Origin: Anaerospora hongkongensis
GTDB lineage: Bacteria; Bacillota; Negativicutes; Sporomusales; DSM-15969
Direction: 5' to 3'
DNA: 64,000 nucleotides
Assembly: GCF_004339805.1 (NCBI RefSeq)
Contig: NZ_SLUI01000002.1
Span: 372,001 to 436,000, forward strand
This document shows, piece after piece, positions 15,596 through 23,649 of the stretch. The notes under the pieces were generated by a model. The model did not search any database and had not been told where the DNA came from. It was given only the letters and a program-made list of their open reading frames with translations. A program made the position numbers and the translations under genes. Every line of letters begins with the position of its first letter. The stretch's first letter is position 1.

Positions 15596-16495
15596 ATGAA
15601 TAGCAGACATGCACACTATATTCTTACTGTTTTAGAAGAAGGAAGCATCTCTAATGCTGCCAAAAAACTATACATATCTCAGCCTTCCTTGAGCCAAATG
15701 ATCCAGGCAATCGAACAGAATTTAAAAATAAAAATCTTTAACAGGCATACCAGTCCGATTTCGCTGACCTTTGCCGGAACAAAGTATGTTGAAGCCGCAA
15801 GAAAAATTTTGACCATCAACAGAAATTTGACAACTGCACTCAATGAAATCAAGGATGAAACCCACGGCATAATCCGGGTCGGTATTTCCATCCATCGTTC
15901 GATGTATCTGCTGCCAAAAATTCTGCCTATTTTTACAGAAAAATACCCGGATGTTGAGCTTCAGTTAATTGAAGACAGTTCGAACAAAATTGAAGAATTA
16001 GCACGTAATGAAGAAATTGATTTAGCATTCGTTAATCCGGAGCAGCAGCTGGAAGAACTGGAGTATATCCTTCTTCAACAGGAACGAATGGTACTGTTCG
16101 CCAGTATGGATACGGAGCTGGCTAAAAACAGGGCTCCTGAAAGCGAAATTTTTATAACAGATGCCGGGCACGAGAAATTTATTGCCTTGCACCGGGGACA
16201 GGGAGTCAGAGTTATCCAGGATAAAATGTTTCATGAGGCCGGCATTTCTCCGAAAATCATTGTTGAGACAAAAAGTGTGGAGGTTGCCAGGAGGCTGGCG
16301 ATTGCCTGTAAAGCGGTTACAATTTACCCGGAAACAATGCTGAATAAATTGGAGAATTTTAATAGCTGCTCAACGTATTTTCCAATCATTGGCGAACAAT
16401 TTAAACGAAATTTTTACTTATGTTATAACAGGGATTTGTATTTATCCAGATTTATGCAGGAATTTATCAGCATTGCACAAGCTGCATCCCAATAA
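15596..16495 (+). CDS. LysR family regulator, probably of citrate lyase
   Basis: A 299-residue LysR-type regulator. The N-terminal helix-turn-helix is clear (GSISNAAKKLYISQPSLSQMIQAIE), followed by the linker helix and a periplasmic-binding-protein-like effector domain (GIIRVGISIHRSMYLLPKILPIF onwards). The ATG at 15596 is preferred over a GTG at 15590 because the GTG is part of the GAGGTG ribosome site. Divergence from citDEF suggests it controls citrate fermentation, with citrate or a related acid as inducer; this is inferred from position. Confidence 0.88.
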   Translation: MNSRHAHYILTVLEEGSISNAAKKLYISQPSLSQMIQAIEQNLKIKIFNRHTSPISLTFAGTKYVEAARKILTINRNLTTALNEIKDETHGIIRVGISIHRSMYLLPKILPIFTEKYPDVELQLIEDSSNKIEELARNEEIDLAFVNPEQQLEELEYILLQQERMVLFASMDTELAKNRAPESEIFITDAGHEKFIALHRGQGVRVIQDKMFHEAGISPKIIVETKSVEVARRLAIACKAVTIYPETMLNKLENFNSCSTYFPIIGEQFKRNFYLCYNRDLYLSRFMQEFISIAQAASQ

Positions 16496-16497
16496 AC

Positions 16498-16538
16498 AAA
16501 GGTGTCGCAAATGCTCTTGTAAGCATGCGACACCTTTT
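16498..16538 (+). terminator. Terminator of the LysR gene
   Basis: Stem AAAGGTGTCGCA/TGCGACACCTTT followed by T residues, directly after the stop codon at 16495. Confidence 0.9.
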
Positions 16539-16545
16539 ACTTTTC

Positions 16546-16572
16546 TTAACGTAAACTTAACCATCATTTAAC
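16546..16572 (+). promoter_or_regulatory. PhoP/PhoB-type Pho box
   Basis: Three direct TTAAC repeats start at 16546, 16557 and 16568, exactly 11 bp apart, as in Firmicute PhoP boxes. They are followed by CATAAT at 16582 and 16594, either of which may be the -10 box. Placement 74 bp before the alkaline phosphatase start implies phosphate-starvation induction. Confidence 0.8.
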
Positions 16573-16645
16573 ATTTCCTTCCATAATGAGTGCCATAATG
16601 AAAGCGATGGTACCTGTTTGACAACATATTATGGAGGTGCAGTTT

Positions 16646-18457
16646 GTGTATACCCAAAAAATGTTTTTCGATCAGTCTCATTGGAGTCGAGCGTTGGTAG
16701 CCCTGCTTGTACTAATTTCGCTTGTGTCCAGCTTGACAGTATCTTATGCCGCCTACAAGGCTCCGGAAACATCGGCTATCACCATCCTGCCGATTGATAG
16801 GGCAAAATTTCTGGCAGGGCAAAAATTTGATTTTGCTGTCGAAGTAAAAACCGCTACCCCTGTTACTGCTATTGAGGTTACCGTAAATGGCGTAGACGCC
16901 GAAACCTATTTTGCCAAAACGGCAATTGTCAAATTGGACAAAATAGGCACCTACCGCATTAACGATGTTGCTTTTGTTAAAGCTGGCAAGGCAGTTGTCA
17001 CCGTAACGGTCAAAACTGCTCAAGGTCTGGAAAAACGCTCTGTCGACTATGAAATTACTGCTGATAAAATCAACAAACCAGCTAAAAACGTCATCCTCTT
17101 TGTCGGCGATGGAATGAGCCTGCAAGCCCGGCAAATCGCCCGCATTCTTTCCAAAGGCATGACGGAAGGCAAAGTTAACGGCCTTCTTGAAATGGATCAA
17201 CTGTCCAATCTGGCTTTAATAACCACTTCCGGCAGTGATTCGCTGGTAACCGACTCGGCCAATAGTGCTTCGGCTTATGCCACTGGCCATAAAAGTGCGG
17301 TAAATGCTATGGGAGTATATGCCGACAGCACCGAAGACCCCTTTGATGATCCGAAAGTAGAAAATATCATTGAACTGGCTAAGCGCACTCGCGGCATGTC
17401 TACCGGCATTGTATCCACTGCGAATATAACGGATGCAACTCCGGCCGCAATGCTGACACATACGCGCAAACGGAGCGAGCAGAATTTTATTGCCGCCGAT
17501 ATGCTTACCCCTCAGCACCGCCCGGATGTAATATTAGGCGGTGGTTCACGCCACTTTCTGCCGAAGAACGTGCCTGGCTCCAAACGTACCGATGAACGCA
17601 ATCTGATTGAAGAGTTTAAAGCACAAGGTTATGCCGTGGCAACAAGTAAAGCGGAATTGAAGAAACTCACTTCACCCGATAAAGTACTTGGCTTGTTCCA
17701 GCTTGATAATATGGATGTTTACGTAGATCGGGAAGTAACCAAAAATCCTGCGGTTCTTGGCAGCTTTACCGATCAGCCGACCTTGATGGATATGACCCAA
17801 ACCGCACTTGATACCTTAAGCCAAAATAAGAACGGCTTCTTTCTGATGGTAGAGGGAGCTTCGGTTGATAAACAGCTTCATACCATGGATTGGCAGCGGG
17901 CCGCTTACGATACCATTGAACTGGACAAAGCAGTCGGTATTGCCAGACAGTTTGCGAAAAAGAATGCTGATACTTTGATTATTGTTGTGGCTGACCATGC
18001 ACACGGTGCCAGCATAACAGGCACCTATCATGAATTAGACGGCAAGACAGGCCGCGAGGCTGTCCGGATTTATGCGGATGCCGGCTGGCCGACTTTCGCT
18101 GATACTGACGGCGACGGCTTCCCCGATGATCCCAATCCCAGCATAACCCTGGCCGTTCAATTTGCCAATCATCCTGATTACTATGAAAATTACCGCTTCC
18201 AGGCACGTCCTACTGTACCGGCAATTATGGCCAACGGCAAAGCGGTTGCGAATCCCAAACGCGCAGAGCAGGACGCAACCTTGCAGGAAGGAAATATTCC
18301 TGCCTCTGATCCATCCGAAGTCCACGCTGCCGATGACGTCCCATTGACCGCGGAGGGGCCGGGTGCAGACTATTTCAAGGGCATTATGGATAACACGGAA
18401 GTGTTTTATGGAATTGTGAGGGCCTTAGGCCTTGATGGACGCAGAAGCCTGCAATAA
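16646..18457 (+). CDS. Secreted alkaline phosphatase
   Basis: A 603-residue exported Zn/Mg phosphomonoesterase. The signal segment is ALVALLVLISLVSSLTVSYAA. Residues about 35-140 form an Ig-like beta domain. The PhoA fold follows: metal Asp in ILFVGDGMS, nucleophile Ser in LVTDSANSASAYATG, DATPAAMLTHTRKR with the substrate Arg, DKQLHTMD and VVADHAHG with Zn ligands. A loop DTDGDGFPDDPNPS looks like a Ca-binding EF-hand loop. Start is GTG at 16646, 6 bp after GGAGGTG; an upstream ATG at 16631 overlaps that site. A Pho box lies upstream. It heads an operon with an exported protein and an ABC transporter. Confidence 0.92.
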   Translation: MYTQKMFFDQSHWSRALVALLVLISLVSSLTVSYAAYKAPETSAITILPIDRAKFLAGQKFDFAVEVKTATPVTAIEVTVNGVDAETYFAKTAIVKLDKIGTYRINDVAFVKAGKAVVTVTVKTAQGLEKRSVDYEITADKINKPAKNVILFVGDGMSLQARQIARILSKGMTEGKVNGLLEMDQLSNLALITTSGSDSLVTDSANSASAYATGHKSAVNAMGVYADSTEDPFDDPKVENIIELAKRTRGMSTGIVSTANITDATPAAMLTHTRKRSEQNFIAADMLTPQHRPDVILGGGSRHFLPKNVPGSKRTDERNLIEEFKAQGYAVATSKAELKKLTSPDKVLGLFQLDNMDVYVDREVTKNPAVLGSFTDQPTLMDMTQTALDTLSQNKNGFFLMVEGASVDKQLHTMDWQRAAYDTIELDKAVGIARQFAKKNADTLIIVVADHAHGASITGTYHELDGKTGREAVRIYADAGWPTFADTDGDGFPDDPNPSITLAVQFANHPDYYENYRFQARPTVPAIMANGKAVANPKRAEQDATLQEGNIPASDPSEVHAADDVPLTAEGPGADYFKGIMDNTEVFYGIVRALGLDGRRSLQ

Positions 18458-18488
18458 TCACCCTTACTATCGTCCTGGAGGCAACCTT

Positions 18489-19028
18489 ATGACCAACTTA
18501 GCCAAGCGCGCAAGTATTCTTATGCTGACCATTGTGCTGGCCGGGTTATTGCAGCCCTGGACGATGCAAAACAGGACGGTTCCTTATCAGGAGTCGTCCT
18601 TGTTTTACTCTCGCGCCCAAGCGGCTCCTGCCTGGCTCCCCTGGTTCAGCGAGCAGGTTTCCGATCTCGATTTTCAAGAATTCTATAGCGGCGCTTCACC
18701 GCTGGGGCTGGAAATGTCGTCAAAGCTGCAAAGTTTGGCCGGAAAAAAAGTTCGTATTAGTGGTTTTATGGCCCCGCCGCTAAAACCAACGCTTAGCTTC
18801 TTTGTCTTAACAAAAGTTCCCATGTCCATCTGCCCCTTTTGTTCCACCGATGCCGACTGGCCTAATGATATTGTGCTGATCAAGCTTCAGCAGCCGGTTA
18901 CTGCACTGCCGTTTGATCGTCCGATCACTGTGACTGGTCAATTGGAACTTGGTTATCAGCTGGATAATGAAACCGGTTTTGTCAGCCTGGTGCGAATCAT
19001 GGCAGATACCCTTGCAGAGGCGAATTAG
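18489..19028 (+). CDS. Exported DUF3299-like protein
   Basis: A 179-residue protein with an N-terminal membrane or signal segment (ASILMLTIVLAGLLQPW) and a compact domain containing KKVRISGFMAPPLKPTLSFFVLT and VPMSICPFCSTD. This resembles the DUF3299 family of periplasmic proteins, which often sit beside FtsX-type ABC transporters. The CPFC pair could bind metal or form a disulfide. Start is the ATG at 18489 behind CTGGAGGC; the upstream frame is read-through from the phosphatase end. It sits 31 bp after the phosphatase and 15 bp before the ABC ATPase. Molecular function is unknown. Confidence 0.7.
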   Translation: MTNLAKRASILMLTIVLAGLLQPWTMQNRTVPYQESSLFYSRAQAAPAWLPWFSEQVSDLDFQEFYSGASPLGLEMSSKLQSLAGKKVRISGFMAPPLKPTLSFFVLTKVPMSICPFCSTDADWPNDIVLIKLQQPVTALPFDRPITVTGQLELGYQLDNETGFVSLVRIMADTLAEAN

Positions 19029-19043
19029 TTAGGAGGAGTTACA

Positions 19044-19730
19044 ATGCTGGAAGTCAATCACGTACGCAAAGAGTTCCGTGACGGCCATCAAATTAGAACA
19101 GCCGTTGCTGTTGACAGCCTTACCGTAGACAGCGGCGAACAAATGGCACTGGTTGGACCAAGCGGTTCAGGAAAAACGACTCTCCTGCACCTGTTGTCTG
19201 GTTTGCTGACACCAACCAGCGGTGAAATATCTTACGATAATATCAACATTTCTGCGATGCCGGAAAGATGGCGCGATACCTGGCGCTCCCATACGGTCGG
19301 TTATGTTTTTCAACGCTTCAACCTGCTCGACAGCCTCACCATCCTGGATAATTTGCTGGCAGCAATGAGTTTTGCCGATGTTATTGACAAAAAAGAACAG
19401 CCGCTCTGGGCCTGCCATTTGTTGGACCAGGTAGGTCTGGCGGACAGGCGGGGCAGCTTTCCGCATCAGCTCAGCATGGGTGAACAGCAGCGGATTGCAA
19501 TTGCCAGAGCTGTTGCCAACAGGCCCCGGCTTATTTTGGCCGATGAACCAACTGCCAGCCTTGATCAGGCTAACAGCCAGCGAGTGATTACCCTGCTGCG
19601 CCACTTAGCAAAGAATACCAATAGCATCTTGCTGGTTTCGACTCATGACAATCACATCATCAATCAGTTCCAGCGGGTTTTTCCCTTAAGGCAGGTGAAC
19701 GGTAATGCGTCTTATCATAGCCTGGCGTAA
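19044..19730 (+). CDS. ABC transporter ATP-binding protein (MacB/LolD type)
   Basis: A 228-residue ATPase with Walker A GPSGSGKTT near residue 38, Q-loop VFQRFNLLDSLT, signature LSMGEQQRIAIAR (a variant of LSGGQ), Walker B LILADEPTASLD and the His switch VSTHD. It is close to LolD/MacB-type proteins that power mechanotransmission permeases. It overlaps the permease gene by 26 bp, indicating coupling. AGGAGGAG precedes the start. Probable partner: the FtsX-like permease at 19705-20922. Confidence 0.88.
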   Translation: MLEVNHVRKEFRDGHQIRTAVAVDSLTVDSGEQMALVGPSGSGKTTLLHLLSGLLTPTSGEISYDNINISAMPERWRDTWRSHTVGYVFQRFNLLDSLTILDNLLAAMSFADVIDKKEQPLWACHLLDQVGLADRRGSFPHQLSMGEQQRIAIARAVANRPRLILADEPTASLDQANSQRVITLLRHLAKNTNSILLVSTHDNHIINQFQRVFPLRQVNGNASYHSLA

Positions 19731-20922
19731 CCTGCTCGCAAAGCCGGCCCAAAGCAGCCTGACGGTACTGGTCATATCCGCCGTTATCAGCATGATGCTG
19801 ATCATAACGTTATTATTTGACAGTCTTCATAACGGGCTTGTCAAAGCCACTGAACCGTTTGATTTAATTGCCGGCGCCAAAGGCAGCCCGCATCAGCTGG
19901 TCTTAAACACTGTTTTTCTGCAAGACACGCCAATTGGCAATATAAGTCATGAACTATATGAAAAGCTGGCAGACAATCCCTTAGTGGCATCCGCTATTCC
20001 CCTGGCCTTTGGCGACAACTACAAAGGGTATGCCATTATCGGGGCAGGAAGCAATATCTTTCAGCACCAGCCGAAAGCGGGTCAGCAGGAATGGCTGCAG
20101 TTTGCCGTAGGACGTCCATTCACACAGGCTTTTGAGGCGGTAATCGGTGCCAAAACAGCCAGTGAACTGGGACTACAACCTGGCGATACCTTTCAGTCCA
20201 TCCACGGCTTGCTGCCAGGAGGAGAAGGCCATGCTCACCCCTATCAGGTTGTTGGCATCTTACAAGCTGTAAACGGCCCATATGACCGGTCTATCTTAGT
20301 TTCCATTGAAAGTATCTGGGAAACGCACGAACATCATGAAAAAAGTGTTGCAGTTGCAGCACAAGGAGAAAATAAGAAGACTGAACACGAACAGGAAGTA
20401 ACGGCTGTCCTGGTAAAGCCCAAAGGCTATAGTGAGGCAATGCGCCTATACCAGCAATTTCAGCACGAGCAAGCTGGGCAGCTTGTTTTCCCTGCACAGG
20501 TTATTGTCCGTTTATTGACCCTTATGGGACAGGGTGAGCAGGTACTTCGAACAGCCGCTTACCTTGTCATTGGCCTTGGTCTTATGATTATGGCCCTTTC
20601 CTTGTACTGGTCAGCCTTAAGCCGTGCCCGCGAACGGGCTATCCTGCGTGCCTTGGGAGCAGGCTCCCGTGATATTTTTATCATGATCCTGGCCGAAGCA
20701 GCCCTGCTTACAGGTTTGGGAACAAGTATCGGCGGGTTATCCGGTTTCGGCCTATATGCCTTGCTGGCAAAAACGCTGGAACTCAAAGCAGCCTTAGTGT
20801 TTACGGTTGCGCTCACTCCGGCCAGCGGCTGCATACTTCTCAGCAGCCTGCTGCTGGGACTGGCAGCAGGCTCTATTCCGGCAGTATACGCCTGTAGAGA
20901 AAATGCATCACAGCATTTATAG
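19705..20922 (+). CDS. FtsX/MacB-type ABC permease with His-rich periplasmic loop
   Basis: A 405-residue permease with one N-terminal membrane helix (SLTVLVISAVISMMLIITLLF), a large periplasmic domain (residues about 40-265) and three C-terminal helices with the FtsX hallmark RARERAILRALGAGSRDIF. The periplasmic part begins DLIAGAKGSPHQLVL, typical of a MacB-like subfamily next to DUF3299 genes. It has a histidine-rich stretch (EGHAHPYQ, WETHEHHEKS, KTEHEQE), suggesting metal binding. With its ATPase it would act as a type VII ABC system moving or releasing something at the periplasmic face. Zinc supply to the phosphatase is an inference. Confidence 0.82.
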   Translation: MRLIIAWRNLLAKPAQSSLTVLVISAVISMMLIITLLFDSLHNGLVKATEPFDLIAGAKGSPHQLVLNTVFLQDTPIGNISHELYEKLADNPLVASAIPLAFGDNYKGYAIIGAGSNIFQHQPKAGQQEWLQFAVGRPFTQAFEAVIGAKTASELGLQPGDTFQSIHGLLPGGEGHAHPYQVVGILQAVNGPYDRSILVSIESIWETHEHHEKSVAVAAQGENKKTEHEQEVTAVLVKPKGYSEAMRLYQQFQHEQAGQLVFPAQVIVRLLTLMGQGEQVLRTAAYLVIGLGLMIMALSLYWSALSRARERAILRALGAGSRDIFIMILAEAALLTGLGTSIGGLSGFGLYALLAKTLELKAALVFTVALTPASGCILLSSLLLGLAAGSIPAVYACRENASQHL

Positions 20923-21447
20923 CTATTCCCCATTTCGTACAAAGCTTCTCGCAATATCATACATCGTATCGGCGAAAGTTTGGGGTGTGACAGGAGCAAA
21001 CCTACCATCTTGTTTTCTCTCTTCCAGACTGACTCCCTGTTCACTCCAAACTTTCATTCCCACTATTGCATAGGTTTTCTGCCGGATTTGAAACACCATC
21101 TCTATTTCACTGGCCAACACCTTGTCATTTGCAGCAAGCTTTTCTATGTACTTTTTATTTAAGCTGCTAATCACTTTCTGATCAGTAAAAATTGTTTTGG
21201 TAAGAACATGAACTGCATTCTTATCCATTTCATCAATACAAAGCGATTGCTTGTCAAATGCATATTTGCCGATATCATTGGAAAACACATACGACCAGCG
21301 TTGTTTCTCAAGTTCCTCCTGATTCGGTTTGGGAAGAACACTGATCTCCCACTCCAGCGGCGAGGATTTTGTTGGTTCTGCCGCCTGTACCGGCAAGAAT
21401 ACAGCCAGCAATAAAATTAGAATGAAGAATCCTGTTTGTTTTTTCAT
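20923..21447 (-). CDS. Hypothetical secreted protein
   Basis: A 174-residue exported protein: signal peptide KKQTGFFILILLLAVFLPVQAAE, then a soluble domain with WSYVFSNDIGKYAFDKQSL and VHVLTKTIFTDQKVISSL. This resembles small surface or periplasmic proteins found in several copies in Negativicutes, but I recognise no named family. Its stop codon abuts the stop of the convergent permease gene with no gap and no visible terminator. An AGGGCGAG ribosome site precedes the ATG. No function is proposed. Confidence 0.7.
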   Translation of the reverse strand: MKKQTGFFILILLLAVFLPVQAAEPTKSSPLEWEISVLPKPNQEELEKQRWSYVFSNDIGKYAFDKQSLCIDEMDKNAVHVLTKTIFTDQKVISSLNKKYIEKLAANDKVLASEIEMVFQIRQKTYAIVGMKVWSEQGVSLEERKQDGRFAPVTPQTFADTMYDIARSFVRNGE

Positions 21448-21578
21448 AACACACTCGCCCTTACTGTTGTTATACTCTTCCGCCAGGTCATTGCTACCTT
21501 TTCGCCAAACCGCCTGCCAATCCTTTCTACGGCTGCTCTAAGATTTGTTAGTTTTGGCATGTCCGCAATTCCGCATAC

Positions 21579-21606
21579 TGAAATTTCTCATTAGTAGGAA
21601 ATTTCA
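21579..21606. promoter_or_regulatory. Inverted repeat upstream of the SDR gene, possible operator
   Basis: Perfect 9-bp arms TGAAATTTC/GAAATTTCA with a 10-bp spacer, about 80 bp before the SDR start. No T-tract follows, so an operator is more likely than a terminator. The regulator is unknown. Confidence 0.4.
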
Positions 21607-21684
21607 AGCAGGTTTTAATTGAATTTATGTAGTAACGTTATAACATTTCCTGCGATACAGCAGCTATAGACAGGAGGGCTTGAG

Positions 21685-22470
21685 ATGAACGTAATGAATC
21701 AATTTTTACTAAAAGACAAAATTGCCTTAGTAACAGGAGCATCTTATGGCATTGGTTTTGCCATCGCCAGTTCCCTGGCCAATGCCGGTGCAACTATCGT
21801 TTTTAATGACATCCGGCAAGATTTGGTTGATAAGGGTTTAGCAGCATATAAAGAGGCTGGTATCCAAGCTTACGGTTACGTCTTTGACGTAACCGATGAA
21901 GATCAGGTCAATGCCGCTATTGCCCGCATCACAGAAGAAGTCGGCATTATTGACATTCTCGTCAACAATGCCGGAATTATTAAGCGGATTCCGGCCATTG
22001 AAATGAAAGCCTCCGAGTTCCGCCAGGTAATTGACGTTGATTTAAATGCCCCTTTCATTGTTTCCAAAGCAGTAGCTCCGGGCATGATAAAAAAAGGTCA
22101 TGGTAAAATTATTAATATTTGCTCGATGATGAGCGAATTAGGCCGGGAAACAGTGAGCGCGTATGCCGCAGCAAAAGGCGGACTAAAGATGCTGACCAAA
22201 AACTTTGCCTCTGAGTGGGGTGGGCTGAATATCCAGTGCAATGGCATTGGCCCCGGCTATATCGCAACTCCCCAGACAGCCCCTTTGCGGGAAGAAGGCC
22301 ACCCCTTTAATAACTTTATCATTGCCAAGACTCCTGCCGGGCGGTGGGGAACACCGGAAGATCTGATGGGTCCAGCCGTTTTCTTAGCCTCAGATGCCTC
22401 TAATTTCGTGAATGGCCATATCCTCTATGTTGATGGCGGGATTCTGGCCTATATCGGCAAACAGCCGTAA
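21685..22470 (+). CDS. SDR oxidoreductase, gluconate 5-dehydrogenase-like
   Basis: A 261-residue short-chain dehydrogenase. Rossmann motif TGASYGIGFAIASSLA near residue 18, NNAGII, the catalytic Ser in ICSMMSELGRE, and YAAAKGG supplying Tyr and Lys. The N-terminus (NQFLLKDKIALVTGAS) and the GPGYIATPQTAPLREE segment resemble gluconate 5-dehydrogenase, which reduces 5-ketogluconate. AGGAGGG lies before the ATG. It is monocistronic with its own terminator. The exact sugar acid is uncertain. Confidence 0.8.
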   Translation: MNVMNQFLLKDKIALVTGASYGIGFAIASSLANAGATIVFNDIRQDLVDKGLAAYKEAGIQAYGYVFDVTDEDQVNAAIARITEEVGIIDILVNNAGIIKRIPAIEMKASEFRQVIDVDLNAPFIVSKAVAPGMIKKGHGKIINICSMMSELGRETVSAYAAAKGGLKMLTKNFASEWGGLNIQCNGIGPGYIATPQTAPLREEGHPFNNFIIAKTPAGRWGTPEDLMGPAVFLASDASNFVNGHILYVDGGILAYIGKQP

Positions 22471-22498
22471 GAAAGCAATGTCATCTCTGCCCAGAATT

Positions 22499-22533
22499 AA
22501 ACCCCTTATTCATCAGTGAATAAGGGGTTTTCG
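22499..22533. terminator. Bidirectional terminator between the SDR and rarD genes
   Basis: Stem AAACCCCTTATTCA/TGAATAAGGGGTTT flanked by A- and T-rich ends; it lies between two convergent stops. Confidence 0.9.
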
Positions 22534-22545
22534 CTATTTCAGTAC

Positions 22546-23484
22546 CTATCTTTCGTTTTTTAACGCAACCTCATAGTTTTTGGGCTGACCAGCCAGGCGG
22601 CTAAGTTTTATACTCGATAAAGAAAACACCAGCAATGCAGTCCAAATTAGGCCAAAAGAAACCGAGTGCACAAAGGTAAATTTTTCGTGGTACAGAAAAA
22701 CGCCAATCAGCAGCGAAATAGTTGGTGCCAAGTATTGAACAAATCCAATTATCGTCAGCGGTAAATACTTAGCACTATTGGCAAACAGCAATAAAGGAAC
22801 CGGAGTTACAATGCCGCTGCCGACTAAGAGAGCCAGGGATAGTGATAAGCCGTGAACGCTGGCTGTTCCCTCAAAGCCTATATATAGAAGATACAGCAGG
22901 GCGAATGGTGCTACGATCAGCGTTTCTAAGGTAATGCTGGTTATCGGTGACAAAACCGCTATCTTTTTACATAAACCGTACAGCCCGAAAGACACTGCCA
23001 GGCTGATTGCAAACCAGGGTACACTGCCAAAATTCGCAATCATAAACAGCATACCACCGGCTGCTAATAAAACAGCAAGCCCCTGTCCCTGCGATAACCG
23101 CTCCTTATAGACAATAACGCCAAGCAATATACTAACAAGCGGACTAATGTAATATCCGAGACTTGTTTCGATCACCCGGTTATCATTCACTGCCCAAATA
23201 AAGATAAACCAGTTCAGCGTAATCAAAACCGTACCCGCTACCAATGCCAGCAGCTTTCCAGGACTCAACTGTAATTGCCGCAGCTCATCATACACCATTT
23301 TCTTGTTATTCGTAACTGCCACCAGTCCCAGCATAAAAACTAGCGACCAGAAAATGCGATGAGCAATAATTTCTTGTGCCGTTACGTTAGCGATTAACTT
23401 CCAATAGATGGGTAAGATTCCCCAGAGCAGATAGGCACCGACTGCTGATAAAAAGCCTTGTTTCCTATTTTCATTGTGCTTCAT
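22546..23484 (-). CDS. rarD: RarD/EamA family transporter
   Basis: A 312-residue inner-membrane drug/metabolite transporter with ten predicted helices in two EamA halves. The N-terminus (KQGFLSAVGAYLLWGILPIYWK) and ETSLGYYISPLVSILLGV match the RarD subfamily. The frame runs on to 23748, but that part crosses the tetR-side operators and promoter. The ATG at 23484 has an AAGGGCG ribosome site and lies about 94 nt after the predicted start point. Divergent from a TetR gene across a long palindrome. It is probably an exporter induced when the repressor binds its ligand; the substrate is unknown. Confidence 0.87.
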   Translation of the reverse strand: MKHNENRKQGFLSAVGAYLLWGILPIYWKLIANVTAQEIIAHRIFWSLVFMLGLVAVTNNKKMVYDELRQLQLSPGKLLALVAGTVLITLNWFIFIWAVNDNRVIETSLGYYISPLVSILLGVIVYKERLSQGQGLAVLLAAGGMLFMIANFGSVPWFAISLAVSFGLYGLCKKIAVLSPITSITLETLIVAPFALLYLLYIGFEGTASVHGLSLSLALLVGSGIVTPVPLLLFANSAKYLPLTIIGFVQYLAPTISLLIGVFLYHEKFTFVHSVSFGLIWTALLVFSLSSIKLSRLAGQPKNYEVALKNER

Positions 23485-23525
23485 TTTTATTATCGCCCTT
23501 ATTTCCAAATTTGTTTTGACAAGAA

Positions 23526-23555
23526 TTGCTTTTGCCTGTACTGCCATGATATAAT
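23526..23555 (+). promoter_or_regulatory. Putative promoter of the TetR gene
   Basis: -35 TTGCTT (23526-23531), 18-bp spacer, -10 TATAAT (23550-23555). The -10 lies inside the left arm of the long palindrome, so the TetR protein should repress its own gene. Confidence 0.55.
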
Positions 23556-23592
23556 TCAACACAGGACAACTTGTCCTGTGTTGAATTATATC
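23548..23592. promoter_or_regulatory. Perfect 45-bp palindrome: TetR operator 1 with opposed -10 boxes
   Basis: Two perfect 22-bp arms around a single central C (23570). The core is ACAGGACAA-C-TTGTCCTGT; each outer arm contains TATAAT facing outward from the other, giving the -10 boxes of the divergent tetR and rarD promoters. One occupied site would silence both directions. Confidence 0.75.
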
Positions 23593-23613
23593 GGACAACT
23601 TGTCCTGTGTCAA
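23585..23613 (-). promoter_or_regulatory. Consensus sigma-A promoter of rarD with operator 2 in the spacer
   Basis: Minus-strand -35 TTGACA (23608-23613), exactly 17 bp, -10 TATAAT (23585-23590): a full consensus match. A second copy of the core operator, GGACAA-C-TTGTCC (23593-23605), fills the spacer, 29 bp centre-to-centre from operator 1. A perfect promoter held down by a spacer operator suggests tight, highly inducible control. Confidence 0.8.
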
Positions 23614-23649
23614 TAGAACCATGCCACTTCTTTTTAAGGAGAATGATAG

